In this document: positions 45,019 to 54,471 of the stretch, piece after piece
How positions within the stretch are numbered: the first letter of the stretch is position 1
Layout: each line of letters starts with the position of its first letter
Origin: an uncultured Bacteroidales bacterium
GTDB lineage: Bacteria > Bacteroidota > Bacteroidia > Bacteroidales > Bacteroidaceae
NCBI GenBank assembly: GCA_902802815.1
Contig: CADCNQ010000004.1
Location: forward strand, 19,718-83,717
Length of the DNA: 64,000 bases
Direction of reading: 5' to 3'
The notes under the pieces: generated by a model
What the model was told of the DNA's origin: nothing
Database searches by the model: none
What the model saw: only the letters and a program-made list of their open reading frames with translations
Made by a program: the position numbers and the translations under genes

Positions 45019-46521
45019 TCAGAACAGGGGTGCTTTGCCGCAACCGTTGGGAGCACGGATATGAATAACCTTGCTCACCGTAGGAGCGATACGCTCAAGA
45101 GAGACAGGGGTGTCCACCTCCTCGTGCTCGATACCAGTCCCGAGGAAATAGAGAGGGAACGTCACATAACTCTCGCGGGAAACGGTCTGACCGCCTGTCT
45201 CGTCATTGACAAGAGTCCATCCCGGAGACACTTTTATCTTGAGGTCGCCCAATATGGGATGAAAGGATGTCTCCACGTCCTTCACACCGGAGAGTTGCAG
45301 GATAAAATCGCGGCTCCTCTGCTGCATCTCCGACAGATTGAGTGTCTGCTTCTCTATGAGAGAGCGGTTGAGGAAAACCTCGTTGCCCATGACAGCTTCC
45401 ACCCATTGCCCCTGACCGTAGACGGCAACAAGGTACATATTGAGAAGCATAGAGGCACGCGTGATGTTGAAAGTGCCCGTAGGAATACGGTAGCGGGAGA
45501 GATCCTGAGGAGTCTCACTCTCCGTCACACCCGTACCGGTGACAACAAAGAGAGCTCTGCCCTGCCCTATCTTCTTCTCCACAGCATCCATAAACACCGC
45601 GAGATCGTGGTCGAGACGCACATAGGTGTCAAGCATCTCGGAAGAGAAATCCTGAGTGCTCTGATGGTCGAAACTTCTTGCGTAGAGTCCCAGCGAAAGC
45701 AAGTCGGTGGCGACATCCATACCGAGACCTGTGTTCTGTATCAAATAAAGAGCAAAACCAATTGCCTCCTCGCCGACAAGTCCACTTGTCTTGAACTCAC
45801 GGAAACGCCGGTCGCCGTTGAAACGATGCTGAAAACCGCCCATACCGGCAGCCTTTGCTGCGCGCGAACCGTCAAACGGCTTCCACGAGAGGGACGAGAT
45901 GCGATTCTTCAGACCGCTGTGATTATCGTATGTAACAGCCCATTGGGGAAAAGTTCCGTAATAAGATGTGGAGCACCACTGACCTGTCAGGTCGTTAATC
46001 CAAAAAGCTCCGTTGGCAGCATGACCCGCCATCAGAACGGATGTCTCACGGTCGGGAGCAATGCTGTAGACAAGACTGCGCCCTGCGGAAGCCACCTTCA
46101 GCTCGTCACCGATAGTGCTCACCAGCAACTTATTGGGAGAAACTTTCTCCTGAGTGAGATGACCCTGATATTTACTGTCCTCAACACTGTAGACGGGACG
46201 TAAGGTCTTACGGTCGAGCCAGCGCTCCGACACGATACCGTTGTCGTAGGGACTTGCACCCGTAGAAAAACATGCTGCAGCACTGGCCTTATCGGGAATA
46301 CCATAGGGATATTCCACCTGAGAGAACTTCATACCTTCGCTCTCAAGACGCTTAAAACCTCTTTCACCGAAATACGGAGCGTAGGCCTGAAGATAATCCG
46401 TGCGAAGACCGTCTATGAGAACATTCACCACGAGACGGGGAGTCTCCATACGCTGAGCGCTCACAGAAAGTGCAAGACATGCCGCACTCAACGCTATCAA
46501 GGATAAAGTCTTATTATTCAT
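45019..46521 (-). CDS. Alkaline-phosphatase-superfamily protein with degenerate active site
   Basis: The 500-residue protein has a signal peptide (MNNKTLSLIALSAACLALSVSAQ) and the opening VVNVLIDGLRTDYL typical of PafA/nucleotide-pyrophosphatase-type enzymes. The nucleophile region reads KASAAACFSTG, with Cys where Thr or Ser is expected. The usual TADHG metal motif reads VTGTG. The DxxGH site is FDHQS. I therefore infer a catalytically inactive or altered enzyme. The start overlaps the end of the DUF4105 gene by 8 bp, and secA follows. Confidence 0.8.
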   Translation of the reverse strand: MNNKTLSLIALSAACLALSVSAQRMETPRLVVNVLIDGLRTDYLQAYAPYFGERGFKRLESEGMKFSQVEYPYGIPDKASAAACFSTGASPYDNGIVSERWLDRKTLRPVYSVEDSKYQGHLTQEKVSPNKLLVSTIGDELKVASAGRSLVYSIAPDRETSVLMAGHAANGAFWINDLTGQWCSTSYYGTFPQWAVTYDNHSGLKNRISSLSWKPFDGSRAAKAAGMGGFQHRFNGDRRFREFKTSGLVGEEAIGFALYLIQNTGLGMDVATDLLSLGLYARSFDHQSTQDFSSEMLDTYVRLDHDLAVFMDAVEKKIGQGRALFVVTGTGVTESETPQDLSRYRIPTGTFNITRASMLLNMYLVAVYGQGQWVEAVMGNEVFLNRSLIEKQTLNLSEMQQRSRDFILQLSGVKDVETSFHPILGDLKIKVSPGWTLVNDETGGQTVSRESYVTFPLYFLGTGIEHEEVDTPVSLERIAPTVSKVIHIRAPNGCGKAPLF

Positions 46522-47704
46522 CACGTCGATAAGCAAGGAAATAGCTGACCGGGCGCGTCATCAGAGCAAGAGCCACGGGAAACACACCGGCAGCATAGTC
46601 CTGAGGCACCCAGGGAATAAACAATATGAAGAAAAACAGCCAGGCGAAATTGAGCCCATGCCAGAGTGTACGCTTACCCTTACGGGCAGCAGGAATAACA
46701 AAATACATTCCTATCAGCGGCAACGGATTGAAAAGCCAGATCTGGAAGTTGCTGTCAAGTGTGGGGTGCTTGGAGAAAAGAAACAGAAAACACAGCAGCA
46801 CACCGGCCAATCCCTGAACCGTCATCAGAAGAGCATCAACAGGCCAGAACTGGCAGGCAAAGAAACTCTCCAATGCCAATATAACAAGCATCACAGCGAA
46901 GAATATCACTGCACATTGGAGCGGAGTCAAAGAAAAGCCGGGAGTGTTTATCTGCACTCCTTTCTCTAATTCCGTCTCCTCTACAAGCACAAGCGGACGT
47001 GTGTCACTCTGGTCACTGCGTATCTCCGCTCCTGCAAATGCATCGTGTAAGCAATCCGGAAGAAAGAGCATCGCACGTGGAGAAAGTGCAGTATCCGAGT
47101 GACAACCGAGAAGCAAGTCCTGCCCGACTTCACACCATTTGGAGTTCTGCGTGTAGTGATGAATCATCTCACGGTATGTTTCATAGCGATGATAAAACAA
47201 ATGTCCCGACAATCTCGAATAAGCGATTTCCCCATCCACCGCCTGTTCAATGATATCACGCACCTTTGTCGTGCAGTTGTTGCGATAGAAATCATATCGA
47301 TACACCATATTCTCCGGCTTGCAGTTCTCGTCAAGGAGAGCAACGAGCCGACTTGTCTCTTGGGGAGTGAGATTCAATCGCTGGGAAATGATACCCGACC
47401 CACGCTTCTTATATTCATCACGAAAAAGGTCGTAACGAAACGGCATCACCATGTAATCACACTCACCGAGAATGAAATGCCACGTAAAGGCCGGACGCGT
47501 GAAATCAAAGACACCATAATTGTACACGAGGTCCAATCCTGTCCTGTGTTTCACACGAAGCGCAGTGTGTCCATACAACTCATAGCTCCTGGTTCCGGGC
47601 GAACAAGTGAGGAGACTTACCTCAACGGGAACATCACCGGAAAAAGCCAAAAAACCAAAAGTCTGGGCTATAAAGAGTAGTGATAATACTAATAGTCGCT
47701 TCAT
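46514..47704 (-). CDS. DUF4105 membrane protein (probable lipoprotein N-acyltransferase type)
   Basis: The 396-residue protein has an N-terminal signal, a periplasmic DUF4105 domain and about four membrane segments at the C-terminus. Conserved features are ELYGHTALRVK (His) and RNNCTTKVRDII (Cys), a papain-like Cys/His pair. I recall that the Bacteroides lipoprotein N-acyltransferase Lnb is a DUF4105 protein of this build; identity as Lnb is not proven here. I chose the ATG at 47704, 8 bp after the TAACTTTG box, over the upstream ATG at 47776, which lies beyond it. The next gene overlaps by 8 bp. Confidence 0.82.
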   Translation of the reverse strand: MKRLLVLSLLFIAQTFGFLAFSGDVPVEVSLLTCSPGTRSYELYGHTALRVKHRTGLDLVYNYGVFDFTRPAFTWHFILGECDYMVMPFRYDLFRDEYKKRGSGIISQRLNLTPQETSRLVALLDENCKPENMVYRYDFYRNNCTTKVRDIIEQAVDGEIAYSRLSGHLFYHRYETYREMIHHYTQNSKWCEVGQDLLLGCHSDTALSPRAMLFLPDCLHDAFAGAEIRSDQSDTRPLVLVEETELEKGVQINTPGFSLTPLQCAVIFFAVMLVILALESFFACQFWPVDALLMTVQGLAGVLLCFLFLFSKHPTLDSNFQIWLFNPLPLIGMYFVIPAARKGKRTLWHGLNFAWLFFFILFIPWVPQDYAAGVFPVALALMTRPVSYFLAYRRDE

Positions 47705-47712
47705 TTCGGCTG

Positions 47713-47720
47713 CAAAGTTA
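47713..47720 (-). promoter_or_regulatory. -7 box of the DUF4105 gene
   Basis: TAACTTTG on the minus strand ends 8 bp before the start codon, so the leader would be only a few bases. No clear -33 box is seen. Confidence 0.5.
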
Positions 47721-47811
47721 CAAAAAATAATTGAAATATACAGCATACGAGAGCCTTGATATGTTATTGATTTCATTTTTTATTTAGGATTTGAATAAAT
47801 AGAACAAAAAA

Positions 47812-47843
47812 TTTGTGGGATTTACAGAAAAATCGTACCTTTG
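47812..47843 (+). promoter_or_regulatory. Promoter of the outer-membrane protein-lptC-CorC operon
   Basis: TTTG (47812-47815), 20 bp, then TACCTTTG (47836-47843) fit the consensus. The ATG at 47853 follows 9 bp later. Confidence 0.75.
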
Positions 47844-47852
47844 CACGCGATT

Positions 47853-49229
47853 ATGGTATTTCAAAGACTAAATCTATGCCTTTTGGCATTGTTTTTATGC
47901 GCTGTGGGGGCAATGGCTCAGAGCAGCGGAACATATTCCACATATTCACGTTTCGGCATCGGACTCGCTAGCGACGGTGTGACGGGATTCAACAGGGGTA
48001 TGGGCGGTGTCGGCATTGCCCTGCATTCTTCCAACAGGATTAACAGCCTCAACCCGGCCTCCTATTCCACTCTCGATTCCCTCTCGCTGATATTCGATGT
48101 AGGAGCATCATTTTCTTTCGGACAACAGACGCAAGGCGGAAGTAAGGTGAACACGAAAAGCGCCACATTCGAATATGCCGTGATGGCTTTTCGTTTGAAA
48201 CCAGGATTAGGATTAAGCCTCGGATTCATGCCATACACCACTATCCGGTATAATTTCCAGCACATATCATCCGTAGGACGAGACGAGACGACGGCATCAG
48301 AAATAGACAACTACCAGACGTTCAACGGTGATGGCGGAACACACCGCGCTTATATCGGTGTGGGCTGGCAACCGTTCCGCAGAATAAAAAGTCCAATCAG
48401 ACTGTTGTCCATAGGCGCAAATGTCAGCCTCATCTGGGGAAGCTATGACCACAGTATGATTCAGTCGTTTATGCTGAACGGCTCGGAAGCCGGAACCTAC
48501 AGCACATTGCTTCAGAATCAGTCATCGGATATCCTGACCTATAAGATAGATCTGGGTATGCAACTGCCAATAGTCCTAAACAGCCGGAACCTGCTGAGAA
48601 CGGGATTCATCGCCTCACTCGGACACAATGCAGGCGGAAGTGCCACACTGGAAAGATGGACATCGATGGGAGACACGACACGTGTAGTCGCAAAGAACCC
48701 CATCGACATCCCCTATACTTTCGGTGGCGGCGTGACGTGGGAAAACAAAGGTATGATATCCGTATCTGCCGACTACCGGTTTGAGAAATGGTCGGATTGC
48801 AGCATTCCCGTTGCATCCACCAATTATCACGGCCAACTCGTCTACGAAGGTCACGAGGGGTACTATTCCGACCGTCATCGCGTGAATGTCGGTGCCGAAT
48901 TCTATCCCGCTGTACTAAACCGCGGTCACAATGCCACATATCTGGAGCGCTGCAGATACCGTCTTGGAGCATTCTATTCTTCACCCTATATGAAAGTGTC
49001 GTACACCAATTCCAAAGAGCTGCAAAACGGTCCCTGCGAATATGGTATAACGGCCGGCGTGGGACTGCCTATCACAAACAGAATCAACAACCGTTCCATC
49101 GTGAACGTATCATTCCAATGGCTTCGCCGACAGCCCTCCAGCACGAATCTTGTCACTGAGAACTATTTCATGATTCATGTAGGACTGTCGTTCAACGAAC
49201 GCTGGTTCATGAAATACAAAATCGAGTGA
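47853..49229 (+). CDS. Outer-membrane beta-barrel protein
   Basis: The 458-residue protein has a signal peptide (cleavage after AMAQ) and many alternating hydrophobic strands. The opening YSTYSRFGIGLASDGVTG and LNPASYSTLDSLSL resemble FadL-like barrels of Bacteroidetes. The function is unknown, but the gene is coupled to lptC (GTGA overlap), which suggests an envelope role. I chose ATG 47853; the TTG at 47841 lies inside the promoter box. Confidence 0.82.
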   Translation: MVFQRLNLCLLALFLCAVGAMAQSSGTYSTYSRFGIGLASDGVTGFNRGMGGVGIALHSSNRINSLNPASYSTLDSLSLIFDVGASFSFGQQTQGGSKVNTKSATFEYAVMAFRLKPGLGLSLGFMPYTTIRYNFQHISSVGRDETTASEIDNYQTFNGDGGTHRAYIGVGWQPFRRIKSPIRLLSIGANVSLIWGSYDHSMIQSFMLNGSEAGTYSTLLQNQSSDILTYKIDLGMQLPIVLNSRNLLRTGFIASLGHNAGGSATLERWTSMGDTTRVVAKNPIDIPYTFGGGVTWENKGMISVSADYRFEKWSDCSIPVASTNYHGQLVYEGHEGYYSDRHRVNVGAEFYPAVLNRGHNATYLERCRYRLGAFYSSPYMKVSYTNSKELQNGPCEYGITAGVGLPITNRINNRSIVNVSFQWLRRQPSSTNLVTENYFMIHVGLSFNERWFMKYKIE

Positions 49230-49816
49230 AACAAGTTCCACTTTTGCTTTTATTCCTATGCCTGACCTGCCAGTTTATCTCGTGTGACGAGGCAGAGGAA
49301 CATGTTGCAGAAGCCGTGAACGAAAAAGATTCCCTACCCTTCATGCACGCCATCGGTGTGAGCACCCTGATATCGGACAGCGGTGTGATACGCTATCATC
49401 TTGTGGCAGAAGAATGGGATATATACAATCACGCTGAACGTCCCGCCACATGGAAATTTTATAAAGGTATGTTTATGGAGCGCTTTGACACAGCCTTCCA
49501 TATTGACCTCTATGTGCAAGCCGATACGGCATATCTGCACAACCAGAGTACATGGGAACTGCGAGGACGGGTGAAAGTGCGTAACACGGAGAATACACGC
49601 TTTTTCACAGAAGAACTCTTTTGGGATATGGACCGTCACGAAATGTGGAACCATATGGACATGAGAATCGTGACTCCAGACCGCACGCTTCGCGGAACGG
49701 AATTCCGTTCAAATGAAACAATGACCAGATACTCTGTATCAAACTCCGTCGGTGACTTCCCGACGGAAGACATTGAAAACGACAGTGTCACAACAAACAG
49801 ACAAACTGAGATATGA
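49226..49816 (+). CDS. lptC: LptC, lipopolysaccharide export lipoprotein
   Basis: The 196-residue protein begins with GTG overlapping the stop of the barrel gene. It carries a lipobox (FISC) and has the LptC pattern in which VRYHLVAEEWD-type strands are followed by RTLRGTEFRSNE. In Bacteroidetes LptC is a lipoprotein that relays lipopolysaccharide from the LptBFG complex to LptA. Its stop codon overlaps the start of the next gene (ATGA). Confidence 0.88.
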   Translation: MKQVPLLLLFLCLTCQFISCDEAEEHVAEAVNEKDSLPFMHAIGVSTLISDSGVIRYHLVAEEWDIYNHAERPATWKFYKGMFMERFDTAFHIDLYVQADTAYLHNQSTWELRGRVKVRNTENTRFFTEELFWDMDRHEMWNHMDMRIVTPDRTLRGTEFRSNETMTRYSVSNSVGDFPTEDIENDSVTTNRQTEI

Positions 49817-51033
49817 TAATAAGTATATCCATAGTCCTATTGATTAGCGCTTTTTTTTCCGGACTCGAAATCGCATTCGTCTCCTCCAATAAGATGCTTA
49901 TGGAAATGGAGCGCGAAGACAGAAGTCTGACGACACGTATTCTGGACAGATTCTACAAACATCAAAACAACTTCATCACAACGCTGCTTGTCGGAAACAA
50001 CATAGCACTTGTTGTCTATGGCATACTGATGGCGGAACTTATCGGAAGCAACCCTTTGGTGAACACCCTGATAGCAACTGTCGTAGTGCTCTTCTTCGGA
50101 GAATTCCTGCCCAAGACGATATTCAGAATAAATCCGAACGGGGCAATGCATCTGTGCGCCGTCCCTGCACTTATATTCTACATTATACTGTGGCCTATAA
50201 GTAAGTTCACCAGCGGCGTGGCAAAGCTGCTGCTCAGAATATTCGGTCTCAAGGTGAAAAATACAGAACGGAAGAATTTCACCAGAGTGGATCTGGATCA
50301 CCTCATCCAAAGCAACATCGATGCCCAGGAAGACGAAGAAATGGTGGAAGATGAAGTCATCATGTTCCAAAACGCGCTGGACTTCAGCACGGTCAGAGTG
50401 AGAGACTGTGTGGTGCCCCGTACGGAAATCATCGCAGCCCCGCTCAACGCAAGTTTTTCACAGGTACTGACGCTTTTCATTGACAACGGTATTTCAAAAC
50501 TGATTATATACAAGGAAGACATCGATGACATCGTAGGATATCTACATTCCTCGGAAATGTTCCGCTTGAAAGACACAGACGACTGGACAAAACACATACG
50601 TCATCTGCCTATCATCCCCGAAACAATGCCTGCACAGAAACTTCTGTCCACTTTCATCAGCCAGAAGAAGACACTTGCCGTTGTAGTAGATGAATTCGGA
50701 GGCACCAGCGGCATCGTATCCTTGGAAGACCTTGTAGAAGAGATTTTCGGAGACATTCAAGACGAACACGACACTGAAAACTATACGGCTAAAGACCTCG
50801 GAAACGGGGAATATCTGCTCTCCGGCAGACTGGAAATAGAAAAAGCCAATGAAATGTTCTCTCTCGATTTACCTGAAAGCGACGAGTATCAAACTGTTGG
50901 CGGTTTCATTCTGGCTGTATATCAAAGCTTCCCAAAATTGAACGAAATCATCACATATAAGCATTTTGAGTTCAAGATAATAGAGACCACTAACACGCAA
51001 ATCAAACTTGTTCGTCTTAAAATCACACAATAA
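49813..51033 (+). CDS. CNNM/CorC-type membrane protein with CBS domains (GldE/HlyC-like)
   Basis: The 406-residue protein has an N-terminal DUF21 membrane domain with SAFFSGLEIAFVSSNK and GNNIALVVYGIL, then a CBS pair (VRDCVVPRTEIIAAP and VVVDEFGGTSGIVSLEDLVEEIFGDI) and a C-terminal CorC domain (GRLEIEKANEMF). The family is linked to Mg2+ handling. The gliding protein GldE is a member. It is coupled to lptC by a 4-bp overlap. Confidence 0.92.
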   Translation: MIISISIVLLISAFFSGLEIAFVSSNKMLMEMEREDRSLTTRILDRFYKHQNNFITTLLVGNNIALVVYGILMAELIGSNPLVNTLIATVVVLFFGEFLPKTIFRINPNGAMHLCAVPALIFYIILWPISKFTSGVAKLLLRIFGLKVKNTERKNFTRVDLDHLIQSNIDAQEDEEMVEDEVIMFQNALDFSTVRVRDCVVPRTEIIAAPLNASFSQVLTLFIDNGISKLIIYKEDIDDIVGYLHSSEMFRLKDTDDWTKHIRHLPIIPETMPAQKLLSTFISQKKTLAVVVDEFGGTSGIVSLEDLVEEIFGDIQDEHDTENYTAKDLGNGEYLLSGRLEIEKANEMFSLDLPESDEYQTVGGFILAVYQSFPKLNEIITYKHFEFKIIETTNTQIKLVRLKITQ

Positions 51034-51079
51034 ACAAAAAAACTCGACGCGAGCTTGCAGATAAGTCAACTTTTTTTCT

Positions 51080-51087
51080 TATTTTTG
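51080..51087 (+). promoter_or_regulatory. -7 box of the PpiD-like gene
   Basis: TATTTTTG, with a TTG at 51055-51057, 22 bp upstream (slightly long). The ATG follows 61 bp later, a leader of normal length. Confidence 0.5.
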
Positions 51088-51148
51088 CGTTCGAATTTTC
51101 GCGTATAGCATACAATATAACCGTAAAAATACAAATAAAACATAAATT

Positions 51149-53302
51149 ATGGCCGCATTAAATTCAGTTAGAAAGCATGGCAAGTTTCTCGTTATTATAG
51201 TAGCGCTTGCATTGTTTGCTTTCATTGCAGAAGAGTTTGTCCGCTCTCTCGGATACACCCAGAATGAAAGACACCAGCGAGTGGGTCAGATTAATGGGGA
51301 AAATATCAGCATTCAGGACTACAACAAACTGGTGGATGAGTACACAGATGTCATCAAGTTCACCCAAAATGTAAGCAACCTTACAGACGATCAGGCTACG
51401 ATGCTGCGAGATCAGGCATGGCAGTCATTCGTGCAGCAGCAGCTCATTGCCCATGAATGCGAAGCCCTCGGTCTGTGCGTAACAGATACCGAACTTGATC
51501 GATACATCCAAAAAGGTGAAAGTAACCTGCTTGCCGGCACTCCATTCCGTTCTGAGGACGGCAAATTCGACTACTCTGCCCTGCAGCGTTTCAAAGAGCA
51601 GTATGATCAGGTGATGCAGGATGCAGAAGTACCTGCAGACACAAAGGAATATTACGGAAACTTCATGACATATTGGAAGTTTATGGAGAAACAAATCCGC
51701 CAGGAACTGCTCGCTAGCAAATTCCAGTCACTCCTGACAGCCGCATTTATCTCCAACCCCGTTGCCGCAAAGCAGAACTACGAAGGTCGCGTTACAGAGA
51801 GCGACATTCTACTTTGTGCTGTACCTTACGTAAGTGTTAAAGATGCAGACATTGAAGTCAGCGACAAGGAGCTTAAAGCTAAATATGAGGAGATGAAAGA
51901 ACTCTTCAGAAACCCTCAGGAGTTGCGTGACATAAAATATATTGACGTAGAGGTCGTTGCCAGTAAGGCTGACGAAGCTGCCATCAATCAGGAAATGAAC
52001 GGATATGCAGCAGCTCTTCAGGAAGGTGCAGAGCCTGCAAAGGTTGTACGCGAAGCTGGTTCGCTGGTTACATACAGCGCACTTCCCATCAGCACAAAAG
52101 CTCTCCCACGCGATATCGCGCAGCAGATTGACAGTATGTCTATCGGTGAGCAGAAAGGTCCTTACTACTATGCCGGTGACAACACGATGAACATAGTCCG
52201 CCTCATTTCCCATGCTGTTGTGCCCGACAGCATACAGTTCCGCCAGCTCTCCATTCCCGGCAAGTCTGTAGAAGATGCCCAACTGCGTGCTGACAGCGTT
52301 CTTGCAGTACTCCGTTCCGGAGTTGCCATCGACAGCGTAGCAAAGAACTTCGGACAGAACGTTGCTCCAATGTGGATTACCAGCGCACAGTACGACGGCC
52401 AGACCATGGACGAAACAAACCGTCTCTTCATACAAAAGCTCACATCCATGAATGCCGGTACTATGGAGAAATTCGAGATTCCCGGTCAGGGTGTAGCCAT
52501 TCTCACCGTAATGGATCGTCGTAATTTCATCGACAAGTACAACGTGGCTGTTGTCAAGGTGCCTGTTGAATTCTCCAAGGAGACATACAGTGCTGCTTAT
52601 AACAAGTTCTCAAGTTTCATCGCCGGTAAGAACGTTGCAGACCTTGAGGCTGAGGCACAAACTGCCGGATATACAGTACAGACCACTCCGTCTATTTCTT
52701 CTGCGGAACACAGAGTTGCAAACGTTGCTTCCACACGTGAAGCTCTGCGTTGGATATTCAATGATAAAACAAAGGTCGGTGACGTATCTCCCCTCTACGA
52801 GTGCGGCAACAACAATCATCTTCTTGTTGTGATTCTCGACGGCATTCATAAGAAGGGTTATCTGCCCTGGGATGACGAAAATGTCAAGGACTACCTCAAG
52901 CAGCAGGTGATTCAGGACAAGAAAGCTGCCATGCTTCAGGAGAAGATGAAGGGCATGACAACAATTAAGGATGTTCAGGCTATTAGCGAATCTCTCACAG
53001 ACACCATGCGTCGTGTAAGTTTTTCAGGTATTTCATATGTCCCCCGCGTTGGTGCAATGGAACCTGCTATCGCTGGCGCAGTAAGTACGATGAAACAGGG
53101 AGAGACAAAAGTAGGCATAAAAGGTAACGGTGCCGTTTACGCTTTGCAGGTTCTTTCTCAGAATAAGCAGAACGACGTAAAATATGACCAGAAGGCAGAA
53201 GAGAAGAGTCTCTCACAGATGATGATGCGTTCTCTGCAGAGTCTGTCCCAAGACCTCTATCTCAAGGCAGATGTACAAGACAACAGGTACCTCTTCTATT
53301 AA
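51149..53302 (+). CDS. PpiD/SurA-type membrane-anchored foldase
   Basis: The 717-residue protein has one N-terminal membrane anchor (FLVIIVALALFAFIAEEFV) and a SurA_N-like chaperone region. The middle has a parvulin-like domain (IQFRQLSIPGKSVEDAQLRADSVL), and the C-terminal half a second, more degenerate repeat. It should help outer-membrane and periplasmic proteins fold. The MFS gene that follows overlaps by 32 bp. Confidence 0.88.
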   Translation: MAALNSVRKHGKFLVIIVALALFAFIAEEFVRSLGYTQNERHQRVGQINGENISIQDYNKLVDEYTDVIKFTQNVSNLTDDQATMLRDQAWQSFVQQQLIAHECEALGLCVTDTELDRYIQKGESNLLAGTPFRSEDGKFDYSALQRFKEQYDQVMQDAEVPADTKEYYGNFMTYWKFMEKQIRQELLASKFQSLLTAAFISNPVAAKQNYEGRVTESDILLCAVPYVSVKDADIEVSDKELKAKYEEMKELFRNPQELRDIKYIDVEVVASKADEAAINQEMNGYAAALQEGAEPAKVVREAGSLVTYSALPISTKALPRDIAQQIDSMSIGEQKGPYYYAGDNTMNIVRLISHAVVPDSIQFRQLSIPGKSVEDAQLRADSVLAVLRSGVAIDSVAKNFGQNVAPMWITSAQYDGQTMDETNRLFIQKLTSMNAGTMEKFEIPGQGVAILTVMDRRNFIDKYNVAVVKVPVEFSKETYSAAYNKFSSFIAGKNVADLEAEAQTAGYTVQTTPSISSAEHRVANVASTREALRWIFNDKTKVGDVSPLYECGNNNHLLVVILDGIHKKGYLPWDDENVKDYLKQQVIQDKKAAMLQEKMKGMTTIKDVQAISESLTDTMRRVSFSGISYVPRVGAMEPAIAGAVSTMKQGETKVGIKGNGAVYALQVLSQNKQNDVKYDQKAEEKSLSQMMMRSLQSLSQDLYLKADVQDNRYLFY

Positions 53303-54470
53303 AGAGCATCTCTGGAATGCAAATTATTGTAGAGCATGGAGTGCCAACTTCATGCTCTACTTCTCTTTTATGGTGCTCACTCCGCTGTTGCCGCTATACC
53401 TCAGTGACACCTTTAATGCAGACAAGGACATTATCGGACTTGTGCTTTCCGGATATGCCATTACAGCCTTGCTTATCCGTCCTTTTTCCGGATATTTTGT
53501 TGACACGTTCCCACGTAAGGCTGTACTGCTGTTTTTCTACGGACTTTTCGCTCTCCTATTCGGAGGATATCTTGTAGCGTCCAGCCTGATGCTTTTTGCC
53601 ATCGTGCGCACTATTCACGGAGCACCCATGGGAGCAGCAACCGTCGCCAACAGCACTGTGGCAATAGATGTTTTGCCATCATCGCGACGTGCTGAAGGAA
53701 TCGGCTACTATGGGCTGTCTAACAATCTTGCCACAGCCATTGCGCCAACCATAGGAATCTTTCTATGGCACTGGACCGGCAGCTATGACGCAATATTTAT
53801 TGTGGCACTCGTCTCCGGTCTTATAGGATGGATAATAAACACCACTTTACGTGTTCGCACACGAATTCCGCAGCAACGGCCTAAACTTTCTTTCGACAGA
53901 ATGTTTTTATTTGCAGGATGGCCGGAAGGAATTTCCATGGCATGTTTCTCATACAGCTATGGTGTTGTATCAACATATGTTGCAATCTACGCAAAAGAAT
54001 CCCTGGGGATGGAGGCTGGCACAGGACTATTTTTCACCATTCTCTGTATAGGTCTTATGTTAAGCCGTCTGATCGGCGCACACTCTCTACGACAGGGTGC
54101 TGTCGTAAAGAATGCCACTCATGGTGTTATCGTTTCTTTAATAGGTTATTTGCTCTTTGCTTCCGTCCATCAGTCATGGGCGATGTATCTCTCCGCACTT
54201 ATTATCGGTTTAGGCAACGGCCATATGTTCCCTGCTTTCCAGACAATGTTTATCAATCTGGCATCTAATTCACAAAGGGGTACAGCAAACGGCACACTGC
54301 TCACATCGTGGGACGTTGGCATGGGACTCGGTATTACACTCGGCGGTTTATTGTCGGAAGCTATCGGATATGACGGCGCATTCTGGAGCGCCTGGATAAC
54401 AAATTTCGCAGGTGTGGTTTTCTTCTTTATTTACGTGCGCGAGCACTATCTCCGTCACCGTCTGCAATAA
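53271..54470 (+). CDS. Major facilitator superfamily transporter
   Basis: The 399-residue protein has about 12 membrane segments and MFS motifs (for example SGYFVDTFPRKAVLL after helix 2). The substrate is unknown; the general build is that of drug or sugar exporters. The only Met before the first membrane helix is at 53271, so it overlaps the PpiD-like gene by 32 bp. It converges with uvrA; the stop codons are one base apart. Confidence 0.88.
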   Translation: MYKTTGTSSIKEHLWNANYCRAWSANFMLYFSFMVLTPLLPLYLSDTFNADKDIIGLVLSGYAITALLIRPFSGYFVDTFPRKAVLLFFYGLFALLFGGYLVASSLMLFAIVRTIHGAPMGAATVANSTVAIDVLPSSRRAEGIGYYGLSNNLATAIAPTIGIFLWHWTGSYDAIFIVALVSGLIGWIINTTLRVRTRIPQQRPKLSFDRMFLFAGWPEGISMACFSYSYGVVSTYVAIYAKESLGMEAGTGLFFTILCIGLMLSRLIGAHSLRQGAVVKNATHGVIVSLIGYLLFASVHQSWAMYLSALIIGLGNGHMFPAFQTMFINLASNSQRGTANGTLLTSWDVGMGLGITLGGLLSEAIGYDGAFWSAWITNFAGVVFFFIYVREHYLRHRLQ

Positions 54471-54471
54471 A

